This document shows, piece after piece, positions 43,424-52,096 of a stretch of 64,000 nucleotides of DNA. The DNA is taken from assembly GCF_001936475.1 (NCBI RefSeq), contig NZ_MSPQ01000001.1:806001-870000 (forward strand), read 5' to 3'. How positions within the stretch are numbered: position 1 is the first letter of the stretch; the number at the start of each line of letters is the position of its first letter. The DNA is from Algoriphagus marinus. GTDB taxonomy: Bacteria > Bacteroidota > Bacteroidia > Cytophagales > Cyclobacteriaceae. The translations under genes were made by a program, and so were the position numbers. The notes under the pieces are model-generated. The model did no database searches. It saw nothing but the letters and a program-made list of their open reading frames with translations, and was not told the DNA's origin.

Positions 43424-44913
43424 GGTATCCCCTCCTTTGCATATTTCCCAAAAGGAGGCATAATCCGATATTCTTCGATTTGTTTTTTCCAGTCTAAATC
43501 TTTCATCTGATAGTCGGGCGTATACCTCACCTGATCCCAAAAGGTCGATCTTGGGTCTTTAAATCGGGGATCATTCGTTTCTTCCATCCAGGTTACAAGT
43601 TGATGACGAAGCGCGGTTTTGACTTCGGCAAAAGCCGGGTCAGCGGCCAGATTATTCAGCTGATAGGGATCTTTCTTTACGTCGTAGAGCTCCTCTTCAG
43701 GTCTTTGTCCAAAGCTGAGTTGGAATAAATCAGGTTGTCCAGGTTTAGCTTTTCCTTCCATTTCCATGATTAGAAACTTGGTGATTGAGTGATCCACATC
43801 TCCATATTGGCCTACTGATTGGTGAACGGTGGGATTACCGGCTGGATTTCGCTCAGGCATTGGATTCCATATGTAGAGATAGTCCTGATTTCGGATCGCT
43901 CGCATGGGATAGCTAAGATTACCTTTTCGCACGTTGGCATGGCGCTCTCTTTCCAGAAAAACTTGGTTTCGATCCTGTTTTTCTCCTGCCAAAAGTGGCC
44001 AAAGCGATTGTCCGGACATGGAATTTTGATCCAATCCTGCTGCGGCTACAAAACTTGGTGCAAAGTCCACAAAATTCACAAAATCATTCACCACAGTTCC
44101 GGATTTCACTTTTTCCGGCCAGCGAATTGCCAAAGGCATTCGGGTACCAAAGTCGTAAAGATTGGCTTTGGCCCTTGGGAAGGGCATGCCATTGTCACTT
44201 GTCATCACAATGATGGTATTGTCCAATTCGCCGAGTTTTTCAAGCATAGCGATGAGTTGACCTGCTTCTCTATCAAAACGCTCGATTTCAAAATAGTAAT
44301 CAAGGATGTCATTCCTGACGCAATCATTATCGGGGAAAAATCCGGGAACGGTGACGTCCTGAAGTTTCATCCCGGTTTGTATTCCTGTATTTGGAACATA
44401 TTCCCGATGTGGGTCTGTGCTACCAAACCAAAATGTGAAAGGTTGATCTTTAGGTCTCTCAGTCAAAAAGGATTCAAAATCTTCAAATGACTTACCGGCA
44501 GGATTATGAGAAAAGCCAGTTACTTGGAACTCCCCAGGTCCCCAACCTTTACGAGTGGAGCCTGTGAAATAGCCATTTGCTTCCAGAATCTGAACATAAG
44601 TTGGATTGGCATTTGGGAATTCTGACCAGAGATTCCCTCCATCCCCATTTTGATGTGGGTATCGGCCAGTCAAGACGCTGGCTCTGGAAGGGGAGCAGGA
44701 AGGAGAAGCCGTGTAGGCATTGGTAAATAATGCCCCTTCGGCTGCTAATCGGTCAAAAGTCGGAGTTCGGACCACTTGATCTCCATACACTCCAGCATGG
44801 GGAAACGACCAGTCATCGGCGATAAGGAAGAGGATATTGGGTTGCTTCGTTTGGGAAATCCCGGAAAAAGAAGCGAGAAATAAAAGGGAAAGCAGGAAGT
44901 ATAAATTTTTCAT
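43414..44913 (-). CDS. exported sulfatase (formylglycine type)
   Basis: A 499-aa type I sulfatase with a signal peptide ending S-G-I-S-Q near residue 21. The formylglycine motif is C-S-P-S-R-A-S-V-L-T-G near residue 73. Metal residues are A-D-D-W near residue 33 and S-D-N-G-M near residue 240. It resembles the N-sulfoglucosamine sulfohydrolase-like branch and should desulfate a glycan in the periplasm. The C-terminal D-V-K-K-D-P-Y-Q-L-N-N-L segment is typical of the family. It overlaps the hydrolase gene downstream by 10 bp. It is related only distantly to the sulfatase at 40810. Confidence 0.9.
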   Translation of the reverse strand: MKNLYFLLSLLFLASFSGISQTKQPNILFLIADDWSFPHAGVYGDQVVRTPTFDRLAAEGALFTNAYTASPSCSPSRASVLTGRYPHQNGDGGNLWSEFPNANPTYVQILEANGYFTGSTRKGWGPGEFQVTGFSHNPAGKSFEDFESFLTERPKDQPFTFWFGSTDPHREYVPNTGIQTGMKLQDVTVPGFFPDNDCVRNDILDYYFEIERFDREAGQLIAMLEKLGELDNTIIVMTSDNGMPFPRAKANLYDFGTRMPLAIRWPEKVKSGTVVNDFVNFVDFAPSFVAAAGLDQNSMSGQSLWPLLAGEKQDRNQVFLERERHANVRKGNLSYPMRAIRNQDYLYIWNPMPERNPAGNPTVHQSVGQYGDVDHSITKFLIMEMEGKAKPGQPDLFQLSFGQRPEEELYDVKKDPYQLNNLAADPAFAEVKTALRHQLVTWMEETNDPRFKDPRSTFWDQVRYTPDYQMKDLDWKKQIEEYRIMPPFGKYAKEGIPCS

Positions 44914-44991
44914 AAAGTGCCGATCTCACTTGAAATTAAGGGCTTTGGATGGGGAATCCAATTTCAGGATGAGACCTCATAAATTTTTCAT

Positions 44992-45387
44992 AAATAATTC
45001 TCGTAGCGGCGCGGCGATGAAACGAGCAGTTAGAATCCTCTGCGCCCTTTCGGGAGATCTTTCTCAGATAAAATGACTATCTCCCGCTAAGGCGCAAAGG
45101 AGCAGTTTTTCTAAATCAGTCCCATTATGCATGAAAATGATCTTTCAGAGAACATTGAATGCTTTGCTTTTTAGATTTGCGAAAAAAAGAAGTCGCTCGA
45201 TCTTTAGTATAAGTATAAGATTGCGCTTCCGCGCCTTCGCGGGAGAATAGTTATCTCAATTCCGAGCCCACAGCTTCAAACCCCCTACGCCACTGAGAGA
45301 CCTTAAAAAGCCTTTGCGAATCTTAGCGTGCTTTGCAGTTAGAAAAAAACTTTTTCGCATCTGCGCCACTCCGGGAGAATTTACTTC
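44992..45387. repeat. repeat-rich intergenic block
   Basis: The 474-bp gap between the sulfatase and lysozyme genes holds no gene. Arms at 45074-45100 (CTCCCGCTAAGGCGCAAAGG) and 45226-45253 (reverse complement CTCCCGCGAAGGCGCGGAAG) form an inverted pair spanning 180 bp. Shorter related pieces lie at about 44996-45056 (CTCGTAGCGGCGCGG ... CCCTTTCGGGAGA) and 45305-45387 (CTGCGCCACTCCGGGAGAA). The theme 'TTCTC-GCGG/CCCGC-GGCGC' recurs. The last piece runs up to the lysozyme stop codon. Confidence 0.6.
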
Positions 45388-46185
45388 CTACTCAATTAGC
45401 AAGCTCTTCAAAGTCTTCTCTCCACCCCGCAACAAATTCAAATCGACTTTTTCGGGGATTCCTTTGATTCTTCCCTTTTCGGAAAACTGCCAGATCACCC
45501 AGTCATCGCTTTTCGGTTTCATCACGGGATTGTAATTCGCTACCCAAAGCGGGTAGTCCTCAAATCCATGTCCTTTCAGCACATGCTCAAAAAATGCATC
45601 TCCGGTGTAAATGATTGGCTTCACGCCATAATGGCTCTCTACCAGATTGAGCCAATTTCGGATTCCTTCCCGAAGGCGTTCTTTGGATTGGATGGAAGAT
45701 TGCTTTTCGATATCTAAAATCGGGCGAAAATCACCTTTTTTTAATTGAACTGTTCGAATGAAATTTTCCGCCTGTTTGGTGCTATTCTGATTCGGGCGGT
45801 AATAATGGTAAGCACCTCTAGCAAGACTCATGGTATCGATCGCTGCCCAATTTGAAGCAAATAAATCATCCCGATCATCACCCATTGTAGCACGGATAAT
45901 CAGAAATTCAATTGGTCTATTCTTGAGTGTGCGGTCAAACTGTTTCCAGTTGATCCGACCTTGATACTGAGAAATATCGATCCCTAGAATTCCTGTGATA
46001 TTGGAGCGGAAGACGTGCTCAAACTTCAAATCTTCAAACTCGGAAAGTGGTTGATTGGCGTAGTAGGGAAGTTTATGGAGTGTCTTCCAAGTGGAATAAA
46101 CCAAGTAACCTGTCCCTCCGATTAAAAGGATAAACAGCAAACTGATTCCTAACCAAAGTGAGGGTTTCTTTTTCTTTCGAGGCAT
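45388..46185 (-). CDS. glycoside hydrolase family 25 lysozyme-like protein, membrane anchored
   Basis: A 265-aa GH25 protein with a single N-terminal membrane helix after K-K-K-K (about residues 10-32), so it is an inner-membrane anchored periplasmic enzyme. The barrel begins G-I-D-I-S-Q-Y-Q-G near residue 67. The catalytic pair D-I-E lies in P-I-L-D-I-E-K near residue 155. Y-H-Y-Y-R and I-W-Q-F-S are conserved as well. GH25 enzymes cut the peptidoglycan glycan strand, so a role in wall remodelling is inferred. The amylase gene follows upstream at 46203, 17 bp away, on the same strand. Confidence 0.9.
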   Translation of the reverse strand: MPRKKKKPSLWLGISLLFILLIGGTGYLVYSTWKTLHKLPYYANQPLSEFEDLKFEHVFRSNITGILGIDISQYQGRINWKQFDRTLKNRPIEFLIIRATMGDDRDDLFASNWAAIDTMSLARGAYHYYRPNQNSTKQAENFIRTVQLKKGDFRPILDIEKQSSIQSKERLREGIRNWLNLVESHYGVKPIIYTGDAFFEHVLKGHGFEDYPLWVANYNPVMKPKSDDWVIWQFSEKGRIKGIPEKVDLNLLRGGEKTLKSLLIE

Positions 46186-46202
46186 TGAGGTGGATTACTA
46201 AA

Positions 46203-48068
46203 TCAATCTACTTTTACCTTCCAAATCCCCGATTCCAGCTTTCCCAATTGAAAATTGATATAGCCATACCCATCTTTGACTTCAAGGCTGGCGTTGGAGT
46301 TACCCAGTTGATCCGTGAGTTCATAACTCCCGTCGGCCAGTCCCCATTCGCTGGTAAGTTCCTGGGATAAGTTCAAGCTACCGAGTAGGTCATGTTCCGA
46401 ATCAAAGTTTGCGGCGATGATCAGCTTTTCAGTTTCTGACCAGCGGGCGAAAGCAAAGGCTTTTCCACCCAGTCGATTTGGACCGTTATCGGGATGATGT
46501 AGCTGCTGATACTTGCCCATCAGAGCACTACTCTTGCGAGTCAAATTCAATAATTTTACATAAGTTGCTCGGAGATTTTTCTCATGTTCATAAAGTTGTC
46601 CCCCATCAAATTTCCCCCCATTCATCCAGCGCTGATGGGCTGGAATTCCGATGTAGTCGAAGATGGAAGTTCTCGAAGGGTCTCCAAATCCTGCTTTTTC
46701 GGATGCATTTTCCCCAACTTCCTGTCCGGAATAAATCATGGTCGGAGAGGTGGAAATTGTAGCGGAAACTACCATGGCTGGCATAGCTTTCCAAGGATCA
46801 TTGGCAAATTGTGGGCTGGCGATTCGCTGCTCATCGTGATTTTCAAGGAAGTGAAGCATGTGATGCTCAATATCTGCCAATCCATCCTGAATCGCAGCAA
46901 TATGCCAAGTCGTCCCTCGATCTTGGATCACATTTCGAAGTGTATCGTAGAGCTCCACTTTGTCATAGAGGTAGTCCATTTTTCCCTTTCGGATGTAATC
47001 CCGGTAAAGACTTGGGTTATACACCTCAGCCAAAAGAAATGCATCCGGATTGGTATTTTTGATATGGGAATTCAAATAGGACCAAAACTCCACTGGCACC
47101 ATCTCGGCCATGTCGAAGCGGAAACCGTCAACATTTTTTGTCAACCAAAACTGAGTGATGTCTTTGAATTTAATCCAGCTATCGGGCACTTCTTTTCCCT
47201 GCCAAAAATCAAAATGCGCTTTCCAATCCAAGGAATCCGCTCCAGTCGGTAATTCCGGAAAGTCTTTGCTGCCATCTGGCTTGATTCCATAATTCACCTT
47301 CACGGTCTCATACCAATCGTAAAAGTCTGGCTGAGCCATTCGAGAGCCATTCCCAGTCCATTTGGCAGGATTTTCATCAAATTTTCCATCAGCCAAGGGA
47401 TGCTTTTCCCCTCCCAGAGGCCGGTAATTATCCCGAGGTTCTGGTACTCGAAAAGGCTGTCCGGGAATGTAATAGAAGTTGTTATTTCGGGCATATTCCA
47501 CAGACTGATCATCACTGGCTCCAAAATCAGAAACGCCTTCTGGATTATTTTTTCCTTCATAGCGACGAGCCACATGATTAGGGACGATGTCAATGATGAC
47601 TTTCATGTCATGTGCATGGGTTCGAGCGATTAGGGCTTCAAATTCCTCCATTCGCTTAGCAGGATCTACTGCCAGATCGGGATTGACTTGGTAGTAATCC
47701 TTGACGGCATAAGGCGATCCAGCCCGGCCTTTCACTACGTCCGGATCATCAGCTGATACTCCGATTGCTGAATAATCTCCAATCAAGGCATGATGTGGAA
47801 CTCCCGTGTACCAGATATGACTTACACCCAACTTCTTGATTTCCTCCAAAGCCAAATCGGTAAAGTCATTGAACTTTCCAGTCCCATTTTCTTCAATCGT
47901 GCCCCAAGGTTTATTAGTAGTATTCGTGTTGCCAAAAAGGCGGGGGAAAACTTGGTACACAACAATCTTTTGTGGTTTCATGGCTTCTTCAGCAATAGGT
48001 TCAGGTTGATTTTGGCAGGCAAATAAAATAGCTAAGCACGAAAGGAAGAGAATCAATTTATTTCGCAT
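46203..48068 (-). CDS. GH13 alpha-amylase family lipoprotein
   Basis: A 621-aa GH13 enzyme with a lipoprotein signal ending A-I-L-F-A-C (Cys near residue 18). Conserved regions in order: region I I-I-D-I-V-P-N-H near residue 160; region II D-G-F-R-F-D-M-A-E with the nucleophile Asp near 317; region III L-L-A-E-V-Y-N with the acid/base Glu near 345; region IV L-E-N-H-D-E-Q-R near 414. A C-terminal beta domain of about 100 residues ends the protein. It should cleave alpha-glucans such as starch or maltodextrin at the cell surface. It forms a two-gene unit with the GH25 gene (17 bp). Confidence 0.92.
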   Translation of the reverse strand: MRNKLILFLSCLAILFACQNQPEPIAEEAMKPQKIVVYQVFPRLFGNTNTTNKPWGTIEENGTGKFNDFTDLALEEIKKLGVSHIWYTGVPHHALIGDYSAIGVSADDPDVVKGRAGSPYAVKDYYQVNPDLAVDPAKRMEEFEALIARTHAHDMKVIIDIVPNHVARRYEGKNNPEGVSDFGASDDQSVEYARNNNFYYIPGQPFRVPEPRDNYRPLGGEKHPLADGKFDENPAKWTGNGSRMAQPDFYDWYETVKVNYGIKPDGSKDFPELPTGADSLDWKAHFDFWQGKEVPDSWIKFKDITQFWLTKNVDGFRFDMAEMVPVEFWSYLNSHIKNTNPDAFLLAEVYNPSLYRDYIRKGKMDYLYDKVELYDTLRNVIQDRGTTWHIAAIQDGLADIEHHMLHFLENHDEQRIASPQFANDPWKAMPAMVVSATISTSPTMIYSGQEVGENASEKAGFGDPSRTSIFDYIGIPAHQRWMNGGKFDGGQLYEHEKNLRATYVKLLNLTRKSSALMGKYQQLHHPDNGPNRLGGKAFAFARWSETEKLIIAANFDSEHDLLGSLNLSQELTSEWGLADGSYELTDQLGNSNASLEVKDGYGYINFQLGKLESGIWKVKVD

Positions 48069-48156
48069 GCATTGATGTTTTAATCATGGATAAAGAAATA
48101 AAAAACTTTGAAAAGACTTAATAGAAAATTACCGAAACTAGTTAGGGAGACCGTTT

Positions 48157-49146
48157 TCAACTATTCTGCTTTTTTGATCCGCCTTCAAAGATTTGGTGTA
48201 ATTTCATTTGTAATATTTTCTTGTCAGGAAGTTGGGTTTTATATTCAGAAACCAAAGTAGGAGATAAGCTTCTACTCAATGCATATTCTACCACTTCATT
48301 GTCTTTGTCCTTACACAACAGGATTCCGATACTAGGGTTTTCATTTGGTTTTCGAACATCCCGGTCTAAAGCCTCTAGATAGAAATTTAATTGACCGAGG
48401 TGCTCAGGTCGAAATTTGTCTGTTTTTAATTCAAACGCCACTAGGCATTGAAGTCCACGATGATAAAAAAGGAGGTCGATGTAGAAATCGCTGTTTCCTA
48501 CCTGAAGCTTGTATTCCTCAGAAATAAATAGAAAATCTTTACCCAACTCAAGGATAAAAAATTTCATCTGCTTTACAAGCTCCAATTGTAATTCAGATTC
48601 ACTGTGGATTTCCGGTAATCCTAGAAATTCAAAGATGTAACTATCCTGAAATGAATTTGAAATATTACTTGTAGAATCTCTCAACACCGTTGAGGGATTT
48701 ACCGAACTAATCATTTTTCGTTCAAAGAGGCTGGAGGATATTTGTCGATCCAGTTCCCGTACACTGTAATTCTCAGATTTAGAGGCGTTTAGATAAAACT
48801 CTCGCTCTTCCGAAGATTTACAACGAGAAAATATTGATAAATTATGAGACCAGCTTATTTGTCTCAACGCTGTTGAGAGTTTTGGAAGATCCTTGTAGGT
48901 TTCATAAAATTGCTTCATCCGCCAAATATTCTTGTCGGAAAATCCTTTGAGTTCAGGTTCTGTCTTTTTTATAAATTTGGCTAATTCTGAGACAACCGAA
49001 TCCCCCCATTCAGAATTCTGGATTTTTATGCTAATGTGCTCTCCTATGTTCCAATAAAGGTTAATCAACTCATAATTTACAGCTTTTATGGCATCAGCAC
49101 GAGATCGTTTTATCAGTTGGATTATTTCAGAAAAACGACTGTCCAT
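48157..49146 (-). CDS. DUF1016 (YhcG-type) PD-(D/E)XK nuclease domain protein
   Basis: A 329-aa YhcG/DUF1016 protein. The N-terminal half (W-N-I-G-E-H-I-S, G-F-S-D-K-N-I-W-R-M-K-Q-F) is the DUF1016 N domain. The C-terminal half is a PD-(D/E)XK nuclease with Y-I-D-L-L-F-Y-H-R-G-L near residue 222 and V-A-F-E-L-K-T near 240, giving the D and E-x-K catalytic residues. Such proteins are often linked to mobile elements and defence loci. Here it stands alone, with no restriction or transposase partner adjacent. Confidence 0.85.
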   Translation of the reverse strand: MDSRFSEIIQLIKRSRADAIKAVNYELINLYWNIGEHISIKIQNSEWGDSVVSELAKFIKKTEPELKGFSDKNIWRMKQFYETYKDLPKLSTALRQISWSHNLSIFSRCKSSEEREFYLNASKSENYSVRELDRQISSSLFERKMISSVNPSTVLRDSTSNISNSFQDSYIFEFLGLPEIHSESELQLELVKQMKFFILELGKDFLFISEEYKLQVGNSDFYIDLLFYHRGLQCLVAFELKTDKFRPEHLGQLNFYLEALDRDVRKPNENPSIGILLCKDKDNEVVEYALSRSLSPTLVSEYKTQLPDKKILQMKLHQIFEGGSKKQNS

Positions 49147-49190
49147 ATGCTCCTTTGATTTTAATTAAGCTTTTAAATTAGAACAAAAAC

Positions 49191-50477
49191 TTATCGAGTC
49201 AATCTATAAATCAACAAGGTACTTCTCTTGATCAGATTTGGATATTCATTAAGCCTGATGGTTTCCCCTGGAGCATGGGCTCCAGAACCTGAAGCGCCTA
49301 ATCCGTCAATTGCATCCAGGTAATCCGCTACATAAGACACATCACCGGCGCCTCGGCTTCCTGGATCACCTGGCTTTACTTCTCCATAGCCCATATCAAT
49401 ACTGAGCTCATTTAGAATTTTCGCCAAGCGAAGATTTCCTTCTGTTGGGGGCATGGATGGGATTCCATCTTTAAAAGTGATTTCCGCATCGGTTTGATTA
49501 AGATTTCGATCTACTATTTCCTGCATTTTGGCTCGGGTCCGCTCTTTTTGTTCCTCGCCTAGAAAGCGTAGATCGCCTGTAACCAAGGCTTCTCTTGCTA
49601 CGATATTTGTCTTCCCGAGTGCTTCGCCAGCTCCGGTGATTTCGTCATAGCTGATATCAGATCCGCCGATAATTTGACCTGGATTGAAAGTCAAATATTG
49701 CTCTCCAGCGAGCTCCTCTCTGAATTCAGTTAAAATTCTGGCCGCTTCATAAATCGCTCCATAGCCGGTCGACTCTCTGAAAACCCCAGAGGAATGACTT
49801 TGTCTCCCGCTTGTTTTCAGTCTCCAGCCACTTGATCCTCTTCGTGCTACGGTCACGGTGCTGAAACCTTGTGCGGTTTCGTAAGCTAAAGCCAAGTCAT
49901 GGTTCTTTGCTCGCGCAATAAAATCTCTTCTTGAAATATCTTCATTTCCCGAGCGTTCCTCATCACCATTGTAATAAACCGTGATCGTCCGATCTTCCAA
50001 ATAGCCCAGGTCATGCAATGCCTTTAAGCTGGCAAAAGCCATCACATCGCCGCCTTTCATATCATTGAGTCCTTGGCCTGTGGCGGTGGAATCATTGAGA
50101 ATAGTATATGGGGTAAAAGGCATGTCTTTTTCAAATACCGTGTCCAAGTGACCGATGATAAAGATTTTCTTGCCTTTGCTGCCTTTTCGAGTAGCCACAA
50201 AATGCCCAGCACGATTCACTTCAGTTGGGAGCTCAACCCATTCCGTTTCGAACCCGATCTTTTGAAATTCACGGGCAAAAACATCCCCTACGGCTTTGAC
50301 GCCTTCTTTATTGAGCGAACCTGAGTTGATGTTGACGACTTCTTCGAGCAGAGCTAGCGTAGAAGCGTAGTTTTTTTCAACTTCAGCGATAAGTTTTTTC
50401 TCCTCCGGAGAAAGCTTTTGCGCAAAGCCAATTGAAACGATAAGGAAAAAGGCTAGAGAAAGGAATAGGTTTTTCAT
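49191..50477 (-). CDS. exported M20 metallopeptidase (glutamate carboxypeptidase-like)
   Basis: A 428-aa M20A-type peptidase with a signal peptide ending S-I-G-F-A-Q near residue 20. Zinc-site motifs are G-H-L-D-T-V near residue 110, G-L-N-D-M-K-G-G near 135, Y-N-G-D-E-E near 170 and a late G-S-G-A-H-A-P-G. It resembles CPG2 carboxypeptidases, which release C-terminal glutamate, but the substrate here is unknown. It is not closely related to the M20D pair at 21322-24148. The gene is separated from its downstream neighbour by 44 bp. Confidence 0.88.
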   Translation of the reverse strand: MKNLFLSLAFFLIVSIGFAQKLSPEEKKLIAEVEKNYASTLALLEEVVNINSGSLNKEGVKAVGDVFAREFQKIGFETEWVELPTEVNRAGHFVATRKGSKGKKIFIIGHLDTVFEKDMPFTPYTILNDSTATGQGLNDMKGGDVMAFASLKALHDLGYLEDRTITVYYNGDEERSGNEDISRRDFIARAKNHDLALAYETAQGFSTVTVARRGSSGWRLKTSGRQSHSSGVFRESTGYGAIYEAARILTEFREELAGEQYLTFNPGQIIGGSDISYDEITGAGEALGKTNIVAREALVTGDLRFLGEEQKERTRAKMQEIVDRNLNQTDAEITFKDGIPSMPPTEGNLRLAKILNELSIDMGYGEVKPGDPGSRGAGDVSYVADYLDAIDGLGASGSGAHAPGETIRLNEYPNLIKRSTLLIYRLTR

Positions 50478-50592
50478 ACCTGAAAAATAGGGTAAAAAGT
50501 GGGAGAGGGCAAGGAAATAAGGGGCATCAAACTATTTAAAGCCTTTTATTCGATCAAAATAATCTGGGAGAGGACTTTGGTTTTTGATTTTA

Positions 50593-50704
50593 CAGATCGT
50601 GCCTTTGGCACTCTCGAAAATAATAAATTTTGGTCAATGCATTTGGGGGGCATGATTTCCCAGCATTGCATGCTAAGCTGGTACAGGATGTGCCTTTGGC
50701 ACAA
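50593..50704. repeat. RAYT-linked repeat family A, copy 1
   Basis: A 112-bp repeat almost identical to 51500-51610. It begins and ends with GTGCCTTTGGCAC-type palindromes (5-base arms, TTT loop) and contains the hairpin CCAGC-N12-GCTGG (50660-50681), with inner arms AGCAT/ATGCT. Between the two copies the loop changes (TGC to TTC) while the arms stay paired. Confidence 0.7.
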
Positions 50705-50892
50705 AATCTATTTTAGGGAAATATACTAGCATAAAATCCAACATTCCCTATGATGATTTGCGTCGGGCTCTGGGTGCATTTCTTTGCTTTCAAAAACTCA
50801 GAATTCCATTCTAGACTGAAATTAGTTGAGTTTTTGGCACAAAATGCAGTTTGGAAATTATTCTGGAAACAACTCAGCATTCCCTATAATGG
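50698..50892. repeat. degenerate repeat pair, family D
   Basis: Two related units of about 57 bp, 50698-50755 and 50836-50892, both start GGCACAAAAT and end with CATTCCCTATnATG. They are clearly diverged and start where family A copy 1 ends. No gene is seen in 50478-51020. Confidence 0.45.
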
Positions 50893-50922
50893 TATAGGTA
50901 GATACAAGGGTGTCCTAGAATT

Positions 50923-51010
50923 AGCGCTGAAGGCGCATCTTGTATCAACCCCAAATGCAATTTGGGGTCAAATCAGAAACCATAGATCCTGAGCCCTGAA
51001 GGGGCGATCT
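50923..51010. repeat. RAYT-linked repeat family B, copy 1
   Basis: The unit opens AGCGCTGAAGGCGC (GCGC/GCGC stem), has a middle CCCCAAAT-GCA-ATTTGGGG hairpin, and ends GCCCTGAAGGGGCGATCT. It ends 10 bp from the stop codon of the transposase gene. Other copies are at 51622 and 51956. Confidence 0.7.
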
Positions 51011-51020
51011 TTTTTTCTAA

Positions 51021-51467
51021 TCAATCCCAAACATATTCTTCATCATAGGTAACCTGATATTCTTCTAAAAATTTCCTGTATTCCGATTGGAAATCAATCT
51101 TGCTATGATGATTCTGTTGATTTTGAATATACCTTTTTACTATTTCTAATTTGGATTGACTGACTGAAAAGACTCCGTATCCTCTTTGCCAGGAAAAATT
51201 CGGGACCCCGAATTCTTTCATTTTTGCTGAGCTAGCTATTTTGACATTTTTCACTAAATCAGCAATGGTTTGTGTACGAGAGATTGTACAAAGCCAATGA
51301 ATATGATCGGGCATCATGAAAATTTCCTCGGTGTAGCTTCCTAGGTTAGCACCTACCTCCACAAAATATGCCTGAGCATTTGGTCGGAAAGCTTCCGTGA
51401 TCATAGAAACTCTGTTTTTGGTTGAAAAAACGATGTGTATGTAAACTTTTGATAAAGACTGGGGCAT
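51021..51467 (-). CDS. REP-associated tyrosine transposase (IS200/TnpA-like, RAYT)
   Basis: A 148-aa Y1 HUH single-strand transposase. The HUH motif is H-I-H in M-P-D-H-I-H-W-L near residue 60, and the catalytic Tyr is in V-K-R-Y-I-Q-N-Q near residue 115. It opens S-L-S-K-V-Y-I-H-I-V-F-S-T-K, typical of IS200-like TnpA. No left/right-end pair with a tnpB is seen; instead copies of short palindromes lie on both sides, the setting of a domesticated RAYT that spreads REP sequences. The frame extends upstream to 51572, but that part runs into repeat A copy 2, and ATG 51467 fits the family start. Confidence 0.85.
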   Translation of the reverse strand: MPQSLSKVYIHIVFSTKNRVSMITEAFRPNAQAYFVEVGANLGSYTEEIFMMPDHIHWLCTISRTQTIADLVKNVKIASSAKMKEFGVPNFSWQRGYGVFSVSQSKLEIVKRYIQNQQNHHSKIDFQSEYRKFLEEYQVTYDEEYVWD

Positions 51468-51499
51468 AGGTGGAAAAATTGCGGTGGAAAAATTGATTA

Positions 51500-51610
51500 C
51501 AGATCGTGCCTTTGGCACTCTTGAAAATAATGAATTTTGGTCAATGCATTGGGGGGCATGATTTCCCAGCATTTCATGCTAGGCTGGTACGGGATGTACC
51601 TTTGGCACAA
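51500..51610. repeat. RAYT-linked repeat family A, copy 2
   Basis: Near-identical to 50593-50704 and in the same orientation, 33 bp before the transposase start. The terminal palindromes GTGCCTTTGGCAC and the near form GTACCTTTGGCAC and the internal CCAGC/GCTGG hairpin are kept. Together with copy 1 it brackets the transposase gene as direct repeats about 907 bp apart. Confidence 0.7.
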
Positions 51611-51621
51611 TAAAAAAAAAT

Positions 51622-51708
51622 AGCGCTGAAGGCGCGTTTTGTAAAGCCTCAAATACAAATTGGGGTTCGGGGAATAAGAATAATTATCAGAGCCCGGAAT
51701 GGGAGATT
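51622..51708. repeat. RAYT-linked repeat family B, copy 2
   Basis: Opens AGCGCTGAAGGCGCGTTTTG and ends AGCCCGGAATGGGAGATTTG, a diverged form of the family B end. The middle CAAATACAAATTGGGG pairs less well than in copies 1 and 3. Confidence 0.6.
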
Positions 51709-51732
51709 TGGTTAGTGGATGAAAACGGATCA

Positions 51733-51802
51733 TTCCTTTGGCATTCTCGGGGCAGAGCAGTTTCCGGCTGACAAGCACTACATGCTTGGTTAATACAGGT
51801 TT
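51733..51802. repeat. diverged family A-like repeat
   Basis: Contains CCTTTGGCATTCTCG and later ACATGCTTGGTTAATACAGG, which align with the two ends of family A. The internal part has decayed. It is followed at 51842-51900 by CGTTCCTTTGGATCCTCCG and CTCTGTGTCCATTGTGG, a phrase common between Bacteroidetes genes. Confidence 0.45.
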
Positions 51803-51955
51803 TTGCTTTGGCAAAAGTGAATTGCTGAATAGAACTTAATTGAAGGGATAGGTATCGTTCCTTTGGATCCTCCGTGAAAATCTCTGTGTCCATTGTGGTT
51901 AAAAAAAAATTTGATTGCTTTTCGTAAAGACATCAACCTCGGCAAGAACTGAATA

Positions 51956-52044
51956 AGCGCTGAAGGCGCGTTTTGTAACTTCCCCAAATGCAATTTGGGG
52001 TTTGGGGAATAAGAATATTCATCAGAGCCCTGAAGGGGCGATCT
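51956..52044. repeat. RAYT-linked repeat family B, copy 3
   Basis: Opens AGCGCTGAAGGCGCGTTTTG, has the CCCCAAAT-GCA-ATTTGGGG hairpin, and ends GCCCTGAAGGGGCGATCTG. It lies 53 bp before the GMC oxidoreductase start codon. The 51468-52096 gap holds only these repeats; no gene is supported. Confidence 0.7.
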
Positions 52045-52096
52045 GTAATTCATTCAAAAAATCCTTAATATTAGCTATCTAATAAACCTATTGTAA

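Noticed and set aside
43819-44490. A 223-codon plus-strand frame opposite the sulfatase
   Set aside because: It is antisense to conserved sulfatase motifs; its length reflects codon bias on the other strand.
50593-52044. A CRISPR array from the regularly repeated palindromes
   Set aside because: Units are of unequal length (about 57-112 bp) with no constant spacer size, sequences differ between families, and no cas genes are present.
51497-52053. Open frames on the minus strand of 68-105 codons in the repeat region (for example one opening M-P-K-Q-K-P-V)
   Set aside because: They are read through family A and B repeats, have no family pattern, and overlap each other in different frames; the translated phrase S-Y-S-P-N-P-K-L recurs because the DNA repeats.
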